From Streptomyces sp. NBC_01314 (lineage in GTDB: Bacteria; Actinomycetota; Actinomycetes; Streptomycetales; Streptomycetaceae): a stretch of 64,000 nt of DNA. Each line of letters begins with the position of its first letter. The first letter of the stretch is position 1. The translations under genes were made by a program, and so were the position numbers. Of the stretch, positions 1-8,209 are shown piece by piece. The stretch lies in NCBI RefSeq assembly GCF_041435215.1, contig NZ_CP108394.1, forward strand, positions 5,394,001 through 5,458,000. Direction: 5' to 3'. Below the pieces are notes generated by a model. That model did no database searches. It was not told the origin of the DNA and was given only the letters and a program-made list of their open reading frames with translations.

Positions 1-50
1 GGGGGTGCACGGCGCCGCGCCGACACGACGCAGCGTCGTGACCGGCGCAC

Positions 51-437
51 TCACCTGCTGCGGTCCGCCGTGTACACCCGGCCCAGCTGACCAAGCTCCA
101 ACCGGGGGACGTACGCCTGCGGCCTCAGCGTGAACGTGGTGACGCGCGCAGGGGGATAGGTGACGAACAACCCGGCCCACACCCCGGTGCGCGTGGGCCC
201 CGGGCCGATCAGGTGGAAGTCGCCCTCGGCGGAGGCGAAGAACACCGGCTGGTCGCTGGATCCGCTGCCCGGATACAACAAGGCATGTGCGGCGTCACGC
301 GTGGTCGACACCACTCTGATGTTCCTGGGGCTGTGCTCGTGACATTCCGACGACCACCTGCGGATCTCCGCCACGACTTCTCGAAGGACGTGGTCGGCCA
401 TGTCTTGCTGCATGTCTTCCGGTGTGTCGTCCGGCAT
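51..437 (-). CDS. Hypothetical protein, 128 aa
   Basis: Unrecognised small soluble protein read on the minus strand. The start is taken at the ATG beginning MPDDTPEDM. The reading frame continues upstream to about 512, but that part (MFSPCLCFWPVAAEL) has atypical composition and would approach the regulatory element of the divergent helR gene. An AAGG lies only one base from the ATG, so the start is uncertain. The protein has an acidic N-terminus (DMQQDMADHVLREVVAEIRRW) that may form an amphipathic helix, then a mixed alpha/beta region. No signal peptide or membrane segment is visible. It is divergently transcribed from helR; a functional link is not implied. Confidence 0.55.
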   Translation of the reverse strand: MPDDTPEDMQQDMADHVLREVVAEIRRWSSECHEHSPRNIRVVSTTRDAAHALLYPGSGSSDQPVFFASAEGDFHLIGPGPTRTGVWAGLFVTYPPARVTTFTLRPQAYVPRLELGQLGRVYTADRSR

Positions 438-547
438 GCCTTGTGCGCTTCCCCAGCCCCGCCGTCGCAACTCCGCCGCGACCGGCCAAAAACAAAGGCA
501 AGGAGAAAACACACTCTCCTTGCCACTTTCAACGTATAGCGCACCGG

Positions 548-567
548 GGGGCTTGCGGCAAGGCCCC
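548..567. promoter_or_regulatory. Rifamycin-associated element (RAE) upstream of helR
   Basis: The stretch GGGGCTTGCGGCAAGGCCCC is an imperfect inverted repeat and matches the RAE known from actinobacterial rifamycin-inactivating genes and helR promoters, where it mediates rifamycin-inducible expression. It lies about 155 bp before the helR start. The match is made from memory of the published consensus. Confidence 0.85.
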
Positions 568-723
568 CGTCGTGGCGCAGAATCTCCGGCCTAGGGGTCG
601 CAGACCCGTCGAGCGGACCACCCAGCAGACATCGAGCAGGACATCGAGGGACATCGAACAGGACCACCCAGCAGGACCATGGTCGTAAGCGACCTCACAT
701 TCGGAGCGTTCGGAGCAGATGAA

Positions 724-2997
724 GTGACCCCCCCGACCATTCCCAGCGCGTTCGACCTCCCCGACCGCCTCTCCGCCAAGGCCGACCCGGCCCTGATCGC
801 CGCCGACGAGCGGTACTTCGCGGCGCTCGCCGCGTGCCTCGAACAGTCGATCGCCGAGGTGTCCGCCCAGCTCGACACCGCGCGCAGGGCCCCCGGCGGC
901 CTGGGCCGGCACGCGATGGACCGGGACACGGAGATCCACCGCCTGACCGCCCGCCTGCGCACCCTGCGCCGCTTCGGTCTGGACCTGTGCCTCGGCCACA
1001 TGGTGAGCACGGACGACCCCGACCCCGTGTACATCGGCCGCCTGGGCCTCACGGACAGCGCTACAGGGCGCAGGCTGCTGATCGACTGGCGCTCCCCGGC
1101 TGCCGAGCCGTTCTTCGGCGCGACCCACGCCAACCCGATGGGCCTGACGAGCCGCCGCCGCTACCGCTGGACCAACGGCCGTATCGGCGACTACTGGGAC
1201 GAGATCTTCTCCCGGGACGAACTGGACGGGCTCACCGACCACCATGCCGCCGCGCTCGACGACCAGTCCGCGTTCATCGCCAGCCTGGGCACCAACAGGT
1301 CGGAACGCATGCGGGACGTCCTCGGCACCATCCAGGCCGACCAGGACGCCATCATCCGCGCCGGTTCCCGTGGTGCCCTGGTCGTGGACGGCGGCCCCGG
1401 CACCGGCAAGACCGTCGTGGCCCTCCACCGCTCCGCCTACCTCCTCCACTCCGACCCCCGTCTGGGGCACCGCCGGGGCGGTGTCCTCTTCGTGGGCCCG
1501 CACCGCCCGTACCTCTCCTACGTCGCCGACGTCCTCCCGAGCCTCGGTGAGGAGGGTGTGCAGACGTGCATCCTGCGCGACCTGGTCACGGAGGGGGCGG
1601 CGGCCGGTTCGGAGAGCGATGCGGAGGTGGCGCGCCTGAAGTCGTCGGCGGCTCTGGTGGGCTCGATCGAGAAGGCCGTCCGCTTCTACGAGGAGCCCCC
1701 CACCAAGGGCATGACGGTCACCACCCCCTGGTCCGACATCTGGCTGGGCCCCGCCGACTGGACCGCGGCCTTCGAGGCGGCGGAACCGGGCACCCCGCAC
1801 AACGAGGCCCGGCACCAGGTCTGGGAGGAACTGCTCACCATCCTGACGGACAAGCACGACGCCGAAGCCGACCCCGACCCCGATCCGGAGACCGCCGCCT
1901 CCCCCTCCCCCGCTCTCCTGCGCAGGTCCCTCCTCCAGAACAGGGACCTGGTCACGACCTTCAACCGTGCCTGGCCCCTCCTCGAAGCGACGGATGTGGT
2001 CGGAGACCTGTGGTCGGTACCGGCGTACCTGCGCATGTGCGCGCCCTGGCTGGACCGCGAGGAGGTGCGACGCCTCCAGCGCGACGAGCCCCAGGCCTGG
2101 ACGACCTCCGACCTCCCCCTCCTGGACGCGGCCCGCCAACGCCTCGGCGACCCGGAGACGGCCCGCCGCAAGCGCCGGCACGCGGCCACCCTCGCCGCCC
2201 AGCGCGAGCGCATGACCCAGGTCGTCGACAACCTGATCGAGGCCGTGGCCAACTCCGGCGCCGACGGGGACGACGACATCGGCCTGGTGAACATGCTCCG
2301 CGGCGAGGACGCCCAGGTCAGCCTGGTGGACAACTCCGAACTCCCCACCGCCGACCCCGACCTGCTCGCCGGGCCGTTCGCCCACATCGTCGTGGACGAG
2401 GCGCAGGAGCTGACGGACGCGGAGTGGCAGATGCTGTTGCAGCGCTGCCCCTCCCGGAGCTTCACGATCGTCGGCGACCGCGCCCAGGCCCGGCACGGCT
2501 TCACGGAGTCCTGGCAGGAACGCCTGAAGCGCGTGGGCCTCGACCGCGTCAACCTGGCCTCCCTGACCATCAACTACCGGACGCCGGAGGAGATCATGGC
2601 GGAGGCCGAACCGGTGATCCGGGCCGCCCTCCCGGACGCGAACGTCCCGACCTCGATCCGCAGCGGCGGCGTCCCGGTCGTACACGGCCCGGCTTCGGAC
2701 CTGGACAACACCCTGGACACCTGGCTGGCCGCCAACGCCGACGGCATCGCCTGTGTCATCGCGGCCCCCGAATCCGGTACGACATCCCGCGCGCCGCTCC
2801 GTACGAATTCCCGCACGCCGCTCCGTACGACGCCCCGGGTCCGCTCCCTGACCCCCGAGCTGTCGAAGGGCCTCGAATTCGATCTGGTGGTCCTCATCGA
2901 CCCGGAGGACTTCGGCGAGGGCATCGAGGGAGCCGTGGACCACTACGTGGCGATGACGCGGGCGACGCAGCGACTGGTCATCCTGACGACCGCCTGA
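724..2997 (+). CDS. helR: HelR/HelD-like RNA polymerase recycling motor ATPase (superfamily 1)
   Basis: A protein of 757 aa with UvrD/Rep-type helicase folds. Walker A is GGPGTGKT at residues 223-230, Walker B is VVDEAQELTD near 557-566, and a late motif SKGLEFDLVVLIDPEDF lies near 715. The N-terminal coiled-coil region (EQSIAEVSAQLDTA through TARLRTLRRFG) fits the arm that enters the RNA polymerase channel in HelD proteins. Family knowledge: actinobacterial HelR displaces rifamycins from RNA polymerase and gives resistance or tolerance. The RAE upstream supports the HelR call over generic HelD. The start is set at GTG 724, preceded by GGAG with an 8-nt spacer; an in-frame ATG at 679 lacks a suitable ribosome site. 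The gene is monocistronic and followed by a hairpin. Confidence 0.88.
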   Translation: MTPPTIPSAFDLPDRLSAKADPALIAADERYFAALAACLEQSIAEVSAQLDTARRAPGGLGRHAMDRDTEIHRLTARLRTLRRFGLDLCLGHMVSTDDPDPVYIGRLGLTDSATGRRLLIDWRSPAAEPFFGATHANPMGLTSRRRYRWTNGRIGDYWDEIFSRDELDGLTDHHAAALDDQSAFIASLGTNRSERMRDVLGTIQADQDAIIRAGSRGALVVDGGPGTGKTVVALHRSAYLLHSDPRLGHRRGGVLFVGPHRPYLSYVADVLPSLGEEGVQTCILRDLVTEGAAAGSESDAEVARLKSSAALVGSIEKAVRFYEEPPTKGMTVTTPWSDIWLGPADWTAAFEAAEPGTPHNEARHQVWEELLTILTDKHDAEADPDPDPETAASPSPALLRRSLLQNRDLVTTFNRAWPLLEATDVVGDLWSVPAYLRMCAPWLDREEVRRLQRDEPQAWTTSDLPLLDAARQRLGDPETARRKRRHAATLAAQRERMTQVVDNLIEAVANSGADGDDDIGLVNMLRGEDAQVSLVDNSELPTADPDLLAGPFAHIVVDEAQELTDAEWQMLLQRCPSRSFTIVGDRAQARHGFTESWQERLKRVGLDRVNLASLTINYRTPEEIMAEAEPVIRAALPDANVPTSIRSGGVPVVHGPASDLDNTLDTWLAANADGIACVIAAPESGTTSRAPLRTNSRTPLRTTPRVRSLTPELSKGLEFDLVVLIDPEDFGEGIEGAVDHYVAMTRATQRLVILTTA

Positions 2998-3016
2998 GAC
3001 GGACGGCGTACGCGAC

Positions 3017-3050
3017 GGGCCCCGGCAGCCGCTTGACCGAGTCGGGGCCC
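3017..3050. terminator. Hairpin terminator between helR and the convergent small gene
   Basis: The arms GGGCCCCG (3017-3024) and CGGGGCCC (3043-3050) can pair. The hairpin sits between two convergent genes and could serve both. Confidence 0.55.
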
Positions 3051-3125
3051 CAAGTCCGATGTGGCACGACACCGCCAGCAATTGGGGTCACCGCGGTCAG
3101 TCCCGATCCCCGTACGAACGCGACC

Positions 3126-3386
3126 TCAAGCCGAGGCCCCGGCCCCGGCCTGGGTCCCGGCCTGGGTCCCGGTCTGAACCCCGGTCTGGGCCGCGGCCTC
3201 GGCCTCGGCCAGCCGGTGGAACGCCCGAGTCGTACCGGGGTGAACCATCTCGTCCAGCAGGTGCCTCCAGTCGGGGTCGGCGACGGGGGCGGGGTGCGTC
3301 AGATCCCACGCGACGAGCAGCGGACCGAACCCGCCCTCGTCCTGCCGCTCGGTGGCACTCGTCTCTGAAGGCCGCGTCGACTTCAT
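3126..3386 (-). CDS. Small hypothetical protein, 86 aa
   Basis: Unrecognised small protein beginning MKSTRPSETSATERQDEGGFG. The start ATG is preceded by a GGAGGGAG ribosome site, which supports reality of the gene. The middle (GPLLVAWDLTHPAPVADPDWRHLLDEMV) looks like a folded segment. The C-terminus is low-complexity, built from TQAGTQAGAGA-type repeats encoded by an imperfect short DNA repeat. No signal peptide is visible. It lies downstream of a SLOG-like gene on the same strand, about 150 bp away, so the two could be cotranscribed. Confidence 0.6.
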   Translation of the reverse strand: MKSTRPSETSATERQDEGGFGPLLVAWDLTHPAPVADPDWRHLLDEMVHPGTTRAFHRLAEAEAAAQTGVQTGTQAGTQAGAGASA

Positions 3387-3536
3387 GGGAGTCTCCCTCC
3401 GTCCGGGAACCCAGCGCTTCCGGGACCCGCCTTACTCCAACAGTCCCGCTTCCGAGTCCCCGAAGCCATGCGGTCCCCCACCGAACCGGGAATGGAGCCG
3501 GCCGCACCCCGGGGATCCCGCTGTCCCCCGCACCCC

Positions 3537-4028
3537 TCACCCTCGCCGAGCGGCCCCGCCCGGCCAGACGACGTCCACGGGTATGCGGGCTGCCCGTGCG
3601 GCGACGACGGCATCGGCGGTGCCGCCGCCCCTGCCGGTGGGCGGAGCGCCGTCCCAAACGGCGACGAGACGATCGGCCCGCTCGACGAGTACCGCGTTGG
3701 CGGCCTCGTACGCCTGCCGGCCGGCCGTCTCGTAGGGAAGAACGACGACCTCCCCGGCGGCCTCCACGAGCCGGTCGTAGGAGGCGCCGTGTTCGGCCTC
3801 GACCGTGTTCCGGCGGTAGTCGCGGGACGGGGTGACGACGACCAGCCGCCCGCCGAGGGCGAGAACGGCCTCGGCGAACAGGGTGTCGGCCCCCTTGGCG
3901 ACACAGGAGACCCCGACGAGCCGCCCGTCGGCGGCATACGGCCCGAGCAGCGCGTCCAGGGCCGCCCGCACCAGAGGAACGGTGCCCTCGGTCAGATCCA
4001 GGTGCCCGGTCACCGCGATGGTCGTCAC
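3537..4028 (-). CDS. SLOG/DprA-like Rossmannoid protein
   Basis: A 163-aa protein starting MTTIAVTGHLDLTEGTV. The TGH.DL opening, the GVSCVAKGADTLFAEAVLALGG segment and the central VVVTPSRDY resemble SLOG-superfamily proteins (DprA/LOG/YpsA-like), which bind nucleotides or nucleotide-derived signals. Biochemical function cannot be assigned. A GTG start is preceded by GGGGGGAG with a 6-nt spacer. Low-complexity GRGGGTADAVVAARAARIP closes the fold. It is convergent with no gene, divergent from the secreted barrel pair on the right, and upstream of the 86-aa gene on the same strand. Confidence 0.65.
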   Translation of the reverse strand: MTTIAVTGHLDLTEGTVPLVRAALDALLGPYAADGRLVGVSCVAKGADTLFAEAVLALGGRLVVVTPSRDYRRNTVEAEHGASYDRLVEAAGEVVVLPYETAGRQAYEAANAVLVERADRLVAVWDGAPPTGRGGGTADAVVAARAARIPVDVVWPGGAARRG

Positions 4029-4234
4029 GGCGTGCTCCCCCCTGTGCGTCGACAGCGGACGGCGTGGAGCGGCTGTCGTGTTCCACCACCCTTATGGGTG
4101 GCGACTCGTTGACCTGCCCGAGTGTAGGTGGGTTCCGGACGCGCGAGGTGCGTTGATCAACGGGATTCCGGTGCGTGGAATGAGCCGTCTGTGCTCCGGA
4201 AACCGGGGCACATGCCTCTCCCCCTGGAGGATCC

Positions 4235-4711
4235 ATGCCCGCTGCCCATGTCCGTCGCGCTGTGACCGCCGCCGCGCTGACCGCCGTCTTCACCCTTCCG
4301 TCCGTGTCCGCGCAGGCTTCGGCGGACGTCGGGGACAAGGACATCGTGCGGGTCCGGCTCACAGGGATCGCCTCGGGCGGCACGGATCCCTGGGTCGTCG
4401 AGACCGGCAACAGCTGGGTCACCTACCTGAAGCTGTACGACACGAAGAAGCGCTTCGCCGGGGACGCCAGCGCGCGGTGCAGCGCCGTCGAGGCGACGCA
4501 CCAGCGGTTGACCACCCAGTGCACGCGCGTGCTGCGCCTGAAGAAGGGGGAGATCACCCTCCACGACGTGATCACCCGCGTGGACCACTCGCCCATCACC
4601 GCCAAGACGGCCATCGCGGGAGGCACCGGCATCTACAACGACGCCGAGGGGGAGGGCTACATCACTCTGGAGCGCGACCGGGTCCACTTCGACCTCCACG
4701 TCGATGACTGA
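4235..4711 (+). CDS. Secreted allene oxide cyclase barrel-like protein (first of a pair)
   Basis: A 158-aa protein with a Sec signal peptide (about residues 1-29, AVTAAALTAVFTLPSVSAQASA) and a beta-rich domain. The pattern GTGIYNDAEGEGYITL matches the allene-oxide-cyclase/dirigent-type barrel signature (GTG.Y..A.G.), and WVTYLKLYD and CTRVLRLKKGEI are strands shared with the next gene. Two cysteines (SARCSAV and TQCTRV) could form a disulfide in both copies. Bacterial members have no established reaction. The ATG follows GGAGG at a 4-nt spacing. The next gene begins 54 bp downstream and is a diverged copy, indicating a local tandem duplication and probable operon. Confidence 0.75.
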   Translation: MPAAHVRRAVTAAALTAVFTLPSVSAQASADVGDKDIVRVRLTGIASGGTDPWVVETGNSWVTYLKLYDTKKRFAGDASARCSAVEATHQRLTTQCTRVLRLKKGEITLHDVITRVDHSPITAKTAIAGGTGIYNDAEGEGYITLERDRVHFDLHVDD

Positions 4712-4765
4712 CGTCGCGTGCGCTCCCTCGCCCCCTCGCAGGCCGGTCGTTCCCCAGGAGATCGC

Positions 4766-5254
4766 GTGAGCAATTCAGCTGCCCGTGGCGCCGTCGTCGC
4801 CGCCCTCACCACCGCATTGGCCCTTCTTCCTGCCGCGGCCGCACAGGCCGAGCAGTCCGACAAGGGCAACGACATCGAGAAGGTCGTGCTGACCGGCGTC
4901 AACGTGGTGGACACGACACCCGAACACATCCGCACCGGCGACAGCTGGGTGACCCATCTGAAGCTGTACACGGCGAAGAAAAAGGGGAAGGCCACGTACG
5001 CCGGTGACGGCGAGTCGGAGTGCGGCGCGGTACACGTGGTCGACGGCGAAGTGACCACACAGTGCACGCGCGTGCTGCGGCTGAAGAACGGGACGCTGAC
5101 CCTCAGCGACATGATCACCTACAGGCCGCACGAGCCGGTGACCGCCAAGACCGGCATCATCGGCGGCACCGGCCACTACCGGTCCGCCTACGGTGACGGC
5201 TACATCACCCTGCACGGCCCTCTCACCCACCTGGAACTGAACGTCGACGAATGA
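4766..5254 (+). CDS. Secreted allene oxide cyclase barrel-like protein (second of a pair)
   Basis: A 162-aa paralogue of the preceding protein. It has its own signal peptide (ALTTALALLPAAAAQA) and shares SWVTHLKLY, TTQCTRVLRLKNG, the VTAKTGIIGGTGHYRSAYGDGYITL block and the C-terminal LELNVDE. The start is set at GTG 4766, preceded by AGGAG with a 5-nt spacer. An upstream in-frame GTG at 4718 would place polar residues before the signal peptide and is less likely. The two barrels differ mainly in surface loops (KKKGKATYAGDGESECG here), which would fit divergence after duplication. Whether they associate is unknown. Confidence 0.75.
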   Translation: MSNSAARGAVVAALTTALALLPAAAAQAEQSDKGNDIEKVVLTGVNVVDTTPEHIRTGDSWVTHLKLYTAKKKGKATYAGDGESECGAVHVVDGEVTTQCTRVLRLKNGTLTLSDMITYRPHEPVTAKTGIIGGTGHYRSAYGDGYITLHGPLTHLELNVDE

Positions 5255-5314
5255 GGCACAGCTCCCGGTGCGGCCACCGTTCGCGGTGCCGCACCGGGGG
5301 CCCCTTCACGGGCC

Positions 5315-5890
5315 TCAATCGCTGATGTTCGCGGTTTTCTCGATGAGGCGCGTGAATACAACGAGAACTCCCAGGGCGGGAGGGAGGCTGGCCAGCGTCC
5401 AGAGAACGAAGAATCCGGCCAGCGCCCCTGCGACCATGCGCATTTCGTCCGGGGCTTCCTCGGAAACTCCGGCCAGCAGCAGCAGCGAAGCCGTGGCAAG
5501 AATTCCCATGGCGACGATGGTGAAGAAAGGCCACAGGTAGTCGGTCATGGGGAGGATGCGCGCCTTTTTCGCCTTCTTCAGGAAAGCGGTGTCACAGGCC
5601 CTTGTGATCATCGCCAGTACGGCGAACACAGCCCCGATTATGACACCGATCATGGACGCGGCGACTCCGAGCACCGGCTCCATCGGCAGGTCGTCGTCAT
5701 GGCCGAGCCAGGCGCCGCCCATGGCACCCAGGAGGGCACCCAGTGGCTCCCCCCACCAAAAGCTCCTCAGGCTCACATGCACCAGCCTCGCGAACTCCAT
5801 GAAGTATTTGTCCCCCAGGGTCCGTCCCCCGGGCTCCGCGGGACACGGGTCGGGGTCCCCCATCTCCGTGTTGATCACAGCCATCCCCAC
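5315..5890 (-). CDS. Hypothetical integral membrane protein
   Basis: A protein of about 191 aa with four hydrophobic segments: EPLGALLGAMGGAWLG, EPVLGVAASMIGVIIGAVFA, WPFFTIVAMGILATASLLLL and MRMVAGALAGFFVLWTLASL. The N-terminal 35 residues are polar and contain EMGDPDPCPAEPGG. The start may be GTG 5890 or ATG 5884; neither has a strong ribosome site. The local GC content is lower than in the neighbours. It lies 57 bp downstream of the 89-aa gene on the same strand, so the two may form an operon. No family recognised. Confidence 0.6.
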   Translation of the reverse strand: MGMAVINTEMGDPDPCPAEPGGRTLGDKYFMEFARLVHVSLRSFWWGEPLGALLGAMGGAWLGHDDDLPMEPVLGVAASMIGVIIGAVFAVLAMITRACDTAFLKKAKKARILPMTDYLWPFFTIVAMGILATASLLLLAGVSEEAPDEMRMVAGALAGFFVLWTLASLPPALGVLVVFTRLIEKTANISD

Positions 5891-5946
5891 TCAACAGCAG
5901 CCACTCTCATCGAGCCGGGTCTCCACGACCCCGCCCCGGGTCGCCT

Positions 5947-6216
5947 TCACCCTTCTCGCGGGGTGTGCAAGAGACCGTCACCATCAATCCGCCGCTTTCT
6001 CTCTCCGATCGCCGATTCGTACGCATGCATCTCCCGTATCGCGTCGTACAACGACGCGCGCCGGACGGCCGAATACTGTAGCGCCGTCTCCGTCTTCGAC
6101 GTCTCGGTAGCTCCGTCGAGGCCAGTGAGGGTGATCTTCGGACCGCACTCAAGGCTGTGCTTGATTTCACGCGTATCGACTTTGCACTCTGCGATCCGTC
6201 GAAGATAGTCGTCCAT
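5947..6216 (-). CDS. Small hypothetical protein, 89 aa
   Basis: A polar, charged protein beginning MDDYLRRIAECKVDTREIKHSL, with no signal peptide or membrane segment. The start is chosen at MDDYLRR because the upstream extension (to 6330) has non-coding composition. The centre LTGLDGATETSKTETALQYSAVRRASLYDAIREMHAYESAIGE looks helical. It precedes the membrane protein on the same strand and may be cotranscribed. Family unknown; codon bias is weaker than in core genes, which suggests recent acquisition or weak constraint. Confidence 0.45.
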   Translation of the reverse strand: MDDYLRRIAECKVDTREIKHSLECGPKITLTGLDGATETSKTETALQYSAVRRASLYDAIREMHAYESAIGERKRRIDGDGLLHTPREG

Positions 6217-6899
6217 CCGGTCGTGCCGCCCTTCACGAGTGCGTACCCGACTGTGCTGTCGGGCACTGGACCTGACACATGGGCTCAACGGTAAGCCGGT
6301 CCCGATCATCAGGCCTCTCGTCAGCGACATTCCGGTGAAGAGGACGGCGCGAGTGGGCCCGTCACCCGCGACAGCGCCCGTCCGGCCCGAGAGACCGAAC
6401 CGGCTGGGCCATCAGGATGATCCGCTTCGCGCACCACGGTCGAGCGACCGTTCCGGCCCTGCGCGACTCTGCTCATGCCGGAGTGTCGGCGCGGCCCGGA
6501 GGGCCTCGATGTGTTCGTGGGCGCTGGTGCCAGCGGTGCTGAGCTTCCCGGAAGGAAACGGCTGACCTCGGGCGCTCGCCGAAGGCCCGGCCGACGCCGG
6601 GGCGGCGAACAGGTTGGTGTGCGGGGCCGACGGAACCGGCTTAACGTCTTTGTCATGTTCTTCCAGACACCGATTTGCGAGTGAGAGCGTGATGGGCCCC
6701 TGCTGACGTCCTTCGATGTCGCCGCCCGTCCCCCACCGATGAATCCGTAGATCACTTCACCTGTTTCTTGCGAGGAGGCCCTGGCGTTCACGCCGGGGAG
6801 GAATCGCATCCGGGTGTCGCGACGCGGAGCGTCGCCGCGTCTGGTTCGGGGCGCGGAGTGCCCGTGCCGCTGTCGGCATCGCCGGGGTGATGTGAACGC
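6217..6899. other. Gene-poor stretch left of the tnpB remnant
   Basis: No convincing complete gene is visible here. A minus-strand frame (about 6755 down to 6420) reads LSLANRCLEEHDKDVKPVPS with partly plausible codon use but has no start codon, so it may be decayed coding DNA. A short inverted repeat GCGACGC-GGA-GCGTCGC lies at 6819-6835, close to the break point of the tnpB fragment. Confidence 0.4.
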
Positions 6900-7322
6900 G
6901 TGTGCCTGTGGTCGCTGGTCAGGGCCGGTCGCAAGTGGGCCAAGAAGGCGGTCCGCGACCACGACGCCATCGCGGTCGAGGACTTCCGCCCGAAGTTCCT
7001 CGCCAGGACCACCATGGCCCGCAAGGCCGCTGACGCCGCGATCGGCGCGACCAAGTCGGCTCTGATCGAGATGGGCCGCAAGCACGGGCGGGACATCCGC
7101 CTCGTCCACCCCGCGCACACCACGATGGACTGCGCGCACTGCGATGCGAGAGCCAAGCATCGCCTGCCGCTGGGTGAGCGCACCTACACCTGCACCGCGT
7201 GCGAAAATGTGTCCCCTCGGGACAAGAACTCCGCCCGCGTCATGCTCGTCCGGGCTGGTCTCAACCCGGCTGGCGCTGATGGCGGAAGACCTCCTGGAGC
7301 GCTGCTCCAGGAGGCGGCCTGA
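6900..7322 (+). pseudogene. Truncated IS200/IS605-family tnpB (RNA-guided nuclease), C-terminal part
   Basis: Only about 140 residues remain. They include the RuvC-II region (HDAIAVEDFRP with its catalytic Glu), the zinc-ribbon with two CxxC pairs (DCAHC and YTCTAC), and the RuvC-III motif DKNSARVML. The usual N-terminal half with RuvC-I is missing: an in-frame TGA lies at 6888-6890 just upstream of the first possible start. The GTG at 6900 is therefore only the beginning of the open fragment. An intact protein would be about 370-400 aa. No tnpA is present. The fragment should be inactive as a nuclease, though its 3' end, which normally makes the guide RNA, is retained. Confidence 0.85.
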
Positions 7323-7331
7323 GCCAGGAAT

Positions 7332-7361
7332 CCCCTTCCCTTCAGGGAGGGGAGGATTCAA
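7332..7361 (+). mobile_element. Right end of the tnpB element with the 3' hairpin of the omega-RNA scaffold
   Basis: Immediately after the tnpB stop, CCCC-T-TCCCT / AGGGA-GGGG can form a hairpin (7332-7352) followed by GGATTCAA. This is the typical end of Streptomyces tnpB elements, where the guide segment of the omega-RNA would begin right after TTCAA. The flanking sequence that follows leads directly into the ribosome site of the DUF6243 gene. Expression is not shown by sequence. Confidence 0.55.
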
Positions 7362-7380
7362 ATCATTACCGGGAGAACCC

Positions 7381-7596
7381 GTGACCGTGAGCAAGAACAT
7401 CAACAACCCCGTGGGCATGGGCGGTGGCCAGCGCAAGAAGCTGTCGCGCGCCGAACGGCAGAACAACGGTCCGCACCGCAACCTCGACCGCCAGGGCGCA
7501 GCCGACCAGAAGGCGGAGCTGGTGCGCAAGATGCGCGAGAAGACAGGCGCGGCTGAGGGCACCGGGCAGGCGGGCGACGACACCGCACAGAGCTGA
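7381..7596 (+). CDS. DUF6243 family small protein
   Basis: A 71-aa highly charged protein beginning MTVSKNINNPVGMGGGQRKK. It matches from memory a conserved small Streptomyces family (DUF6243) of unknown function. It contains a Gly-rich start, a basic RKKLSRAERQNNGPHRNLDRQ stretch and an acidic tail EGTGQAGDDTAQS. No membrane segment. The GTG start is preceded by GGGAG with a 5-nt spacer; this site lies just beyond the right end of the tnpB remnant, so the element inserted immediately upstream. A strong hairpin follows the stop. Confidence 0.75.
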   Translation: MTVSKNINNPVGMGGGQRKKLSRAERQNNGPHRNLDRQGAADQKAELVRKMREKTGAAEGTGQAGDDTAQS

Positions 7597-7638
7597 CGTA
7601 CCGCCGCTGATGTACCGCCGCCGCGGGGCGGCACGGGT

Positions 7639-7673
7639 CAGGGCCCGGACCGCGACGCGCGGTCCGGGCCCTG
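7639..7673. terminator. Strong hairpin terminator after the DUF6243 gene
   Basis: A 16-bp perfect stem (CAGGGCCCGGACCGCG with its complement) around an ACG loop. Confidence 0.75.
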
Positions 7674-7745
7674 CTGCCGTACCGGGTGCCGCCGGTCGCG
7701 CTCAGCTCTCGGCCGACCACCCGCGTCTCAACCGACCACCCGGGG

Positions 7746-8075
7746 TCACCGCGGTTTCGCCAGCCCCGTCGCCGCCACCACCCCGACCTGCACCAGCAGC
7801 TCAGCACGTTCCCCATGCCATCGTGCGGTCTCCTGCTCGGGGTCGGTGGTGCGGATACCGGCGGGCGTCTTGGGCACGCGCGGCAGATGGACGTGCAGGT
7901 GGTCGACTTCGACCTCGCGGCTGCGGTCACGGACTTGGCGGCAAGGATCTCGGTGAGGCCGCACGCCCTTTTCCGAACTACGAAGCCCCTGCGCGAGTAG
8001 GTACTTCTGAAGCTCAGCGCAGAGGTGCACGGGGCAGTTCAAGGCAGTCTGGACGGTGCTGACGGCGCCTGCCAT
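7746..8075 (-). CDS. Hypothetical protein, possibly degraded
   Basis: A 109-residue frame starting MAGAVSTVQTALNCPVHLC. The start follows GAGAG at a 4-nt spacing. The C-terminal half (EVEVDHLHVHLPRVPKTPAG and RAELLVQVGVVAATGLAKPR) looks coding, while the middle (VRPHRDPCRQVRDRSREV) looks atypical. No family recognised. It could be a real small gene divergent from the GlxA-type regulator or a decayed one. Confidence 0.4.
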   Translation of the reverse strand: MAGAVSTVQTALNCPVHLCAELQKYLLAQGLRSSEKGVRPHRDPCRQVRDRSREVEVDHLHVHLPRVPKTPAGIRTTDPEQETARWHGERAELLVQVGVVAATGLAKPR

Positions 8076-8197
8076 CGTGCTCTCATGACGCCACGGGGGA
8101 CTGATCACGAGGTTTTGACTCTCGCTCGTGGAAGACGGCCCGGCCGGGGTGTCGTCCGCCCGGTCCGCGCAGGGGGCGTGTCGACGTCAGCCCCACG

Positions 8198-8203
8198 TAG
8201 CCT
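8198..8203 (+). promoter_or_regulatory. -10 box of a probable leaderless transcript
   Basis: TAGCCT is followed by 6 nt and then the GTG start of the AraC-type regulator; no ribosome site is present between them. Confidence 0.5.
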
Positions 8204-8209
8204 CTTCAC

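Noticed and set aside
529..3081. An 850-residue minus-strand open frame antisense to helR
   Set aside because: It is a high-GC shadow frame: the translation is Gly/Arg/Val-rich without motifs, while the plus strand encodes a clear motor ATPase.
6321..7634. A 437-residue minus-strand frame across the tnpB remnant
   Set aside because: It is antisense to clear tnpB zinc-ribbon and DUF6243 coding sequence and is composed of random-like segments.
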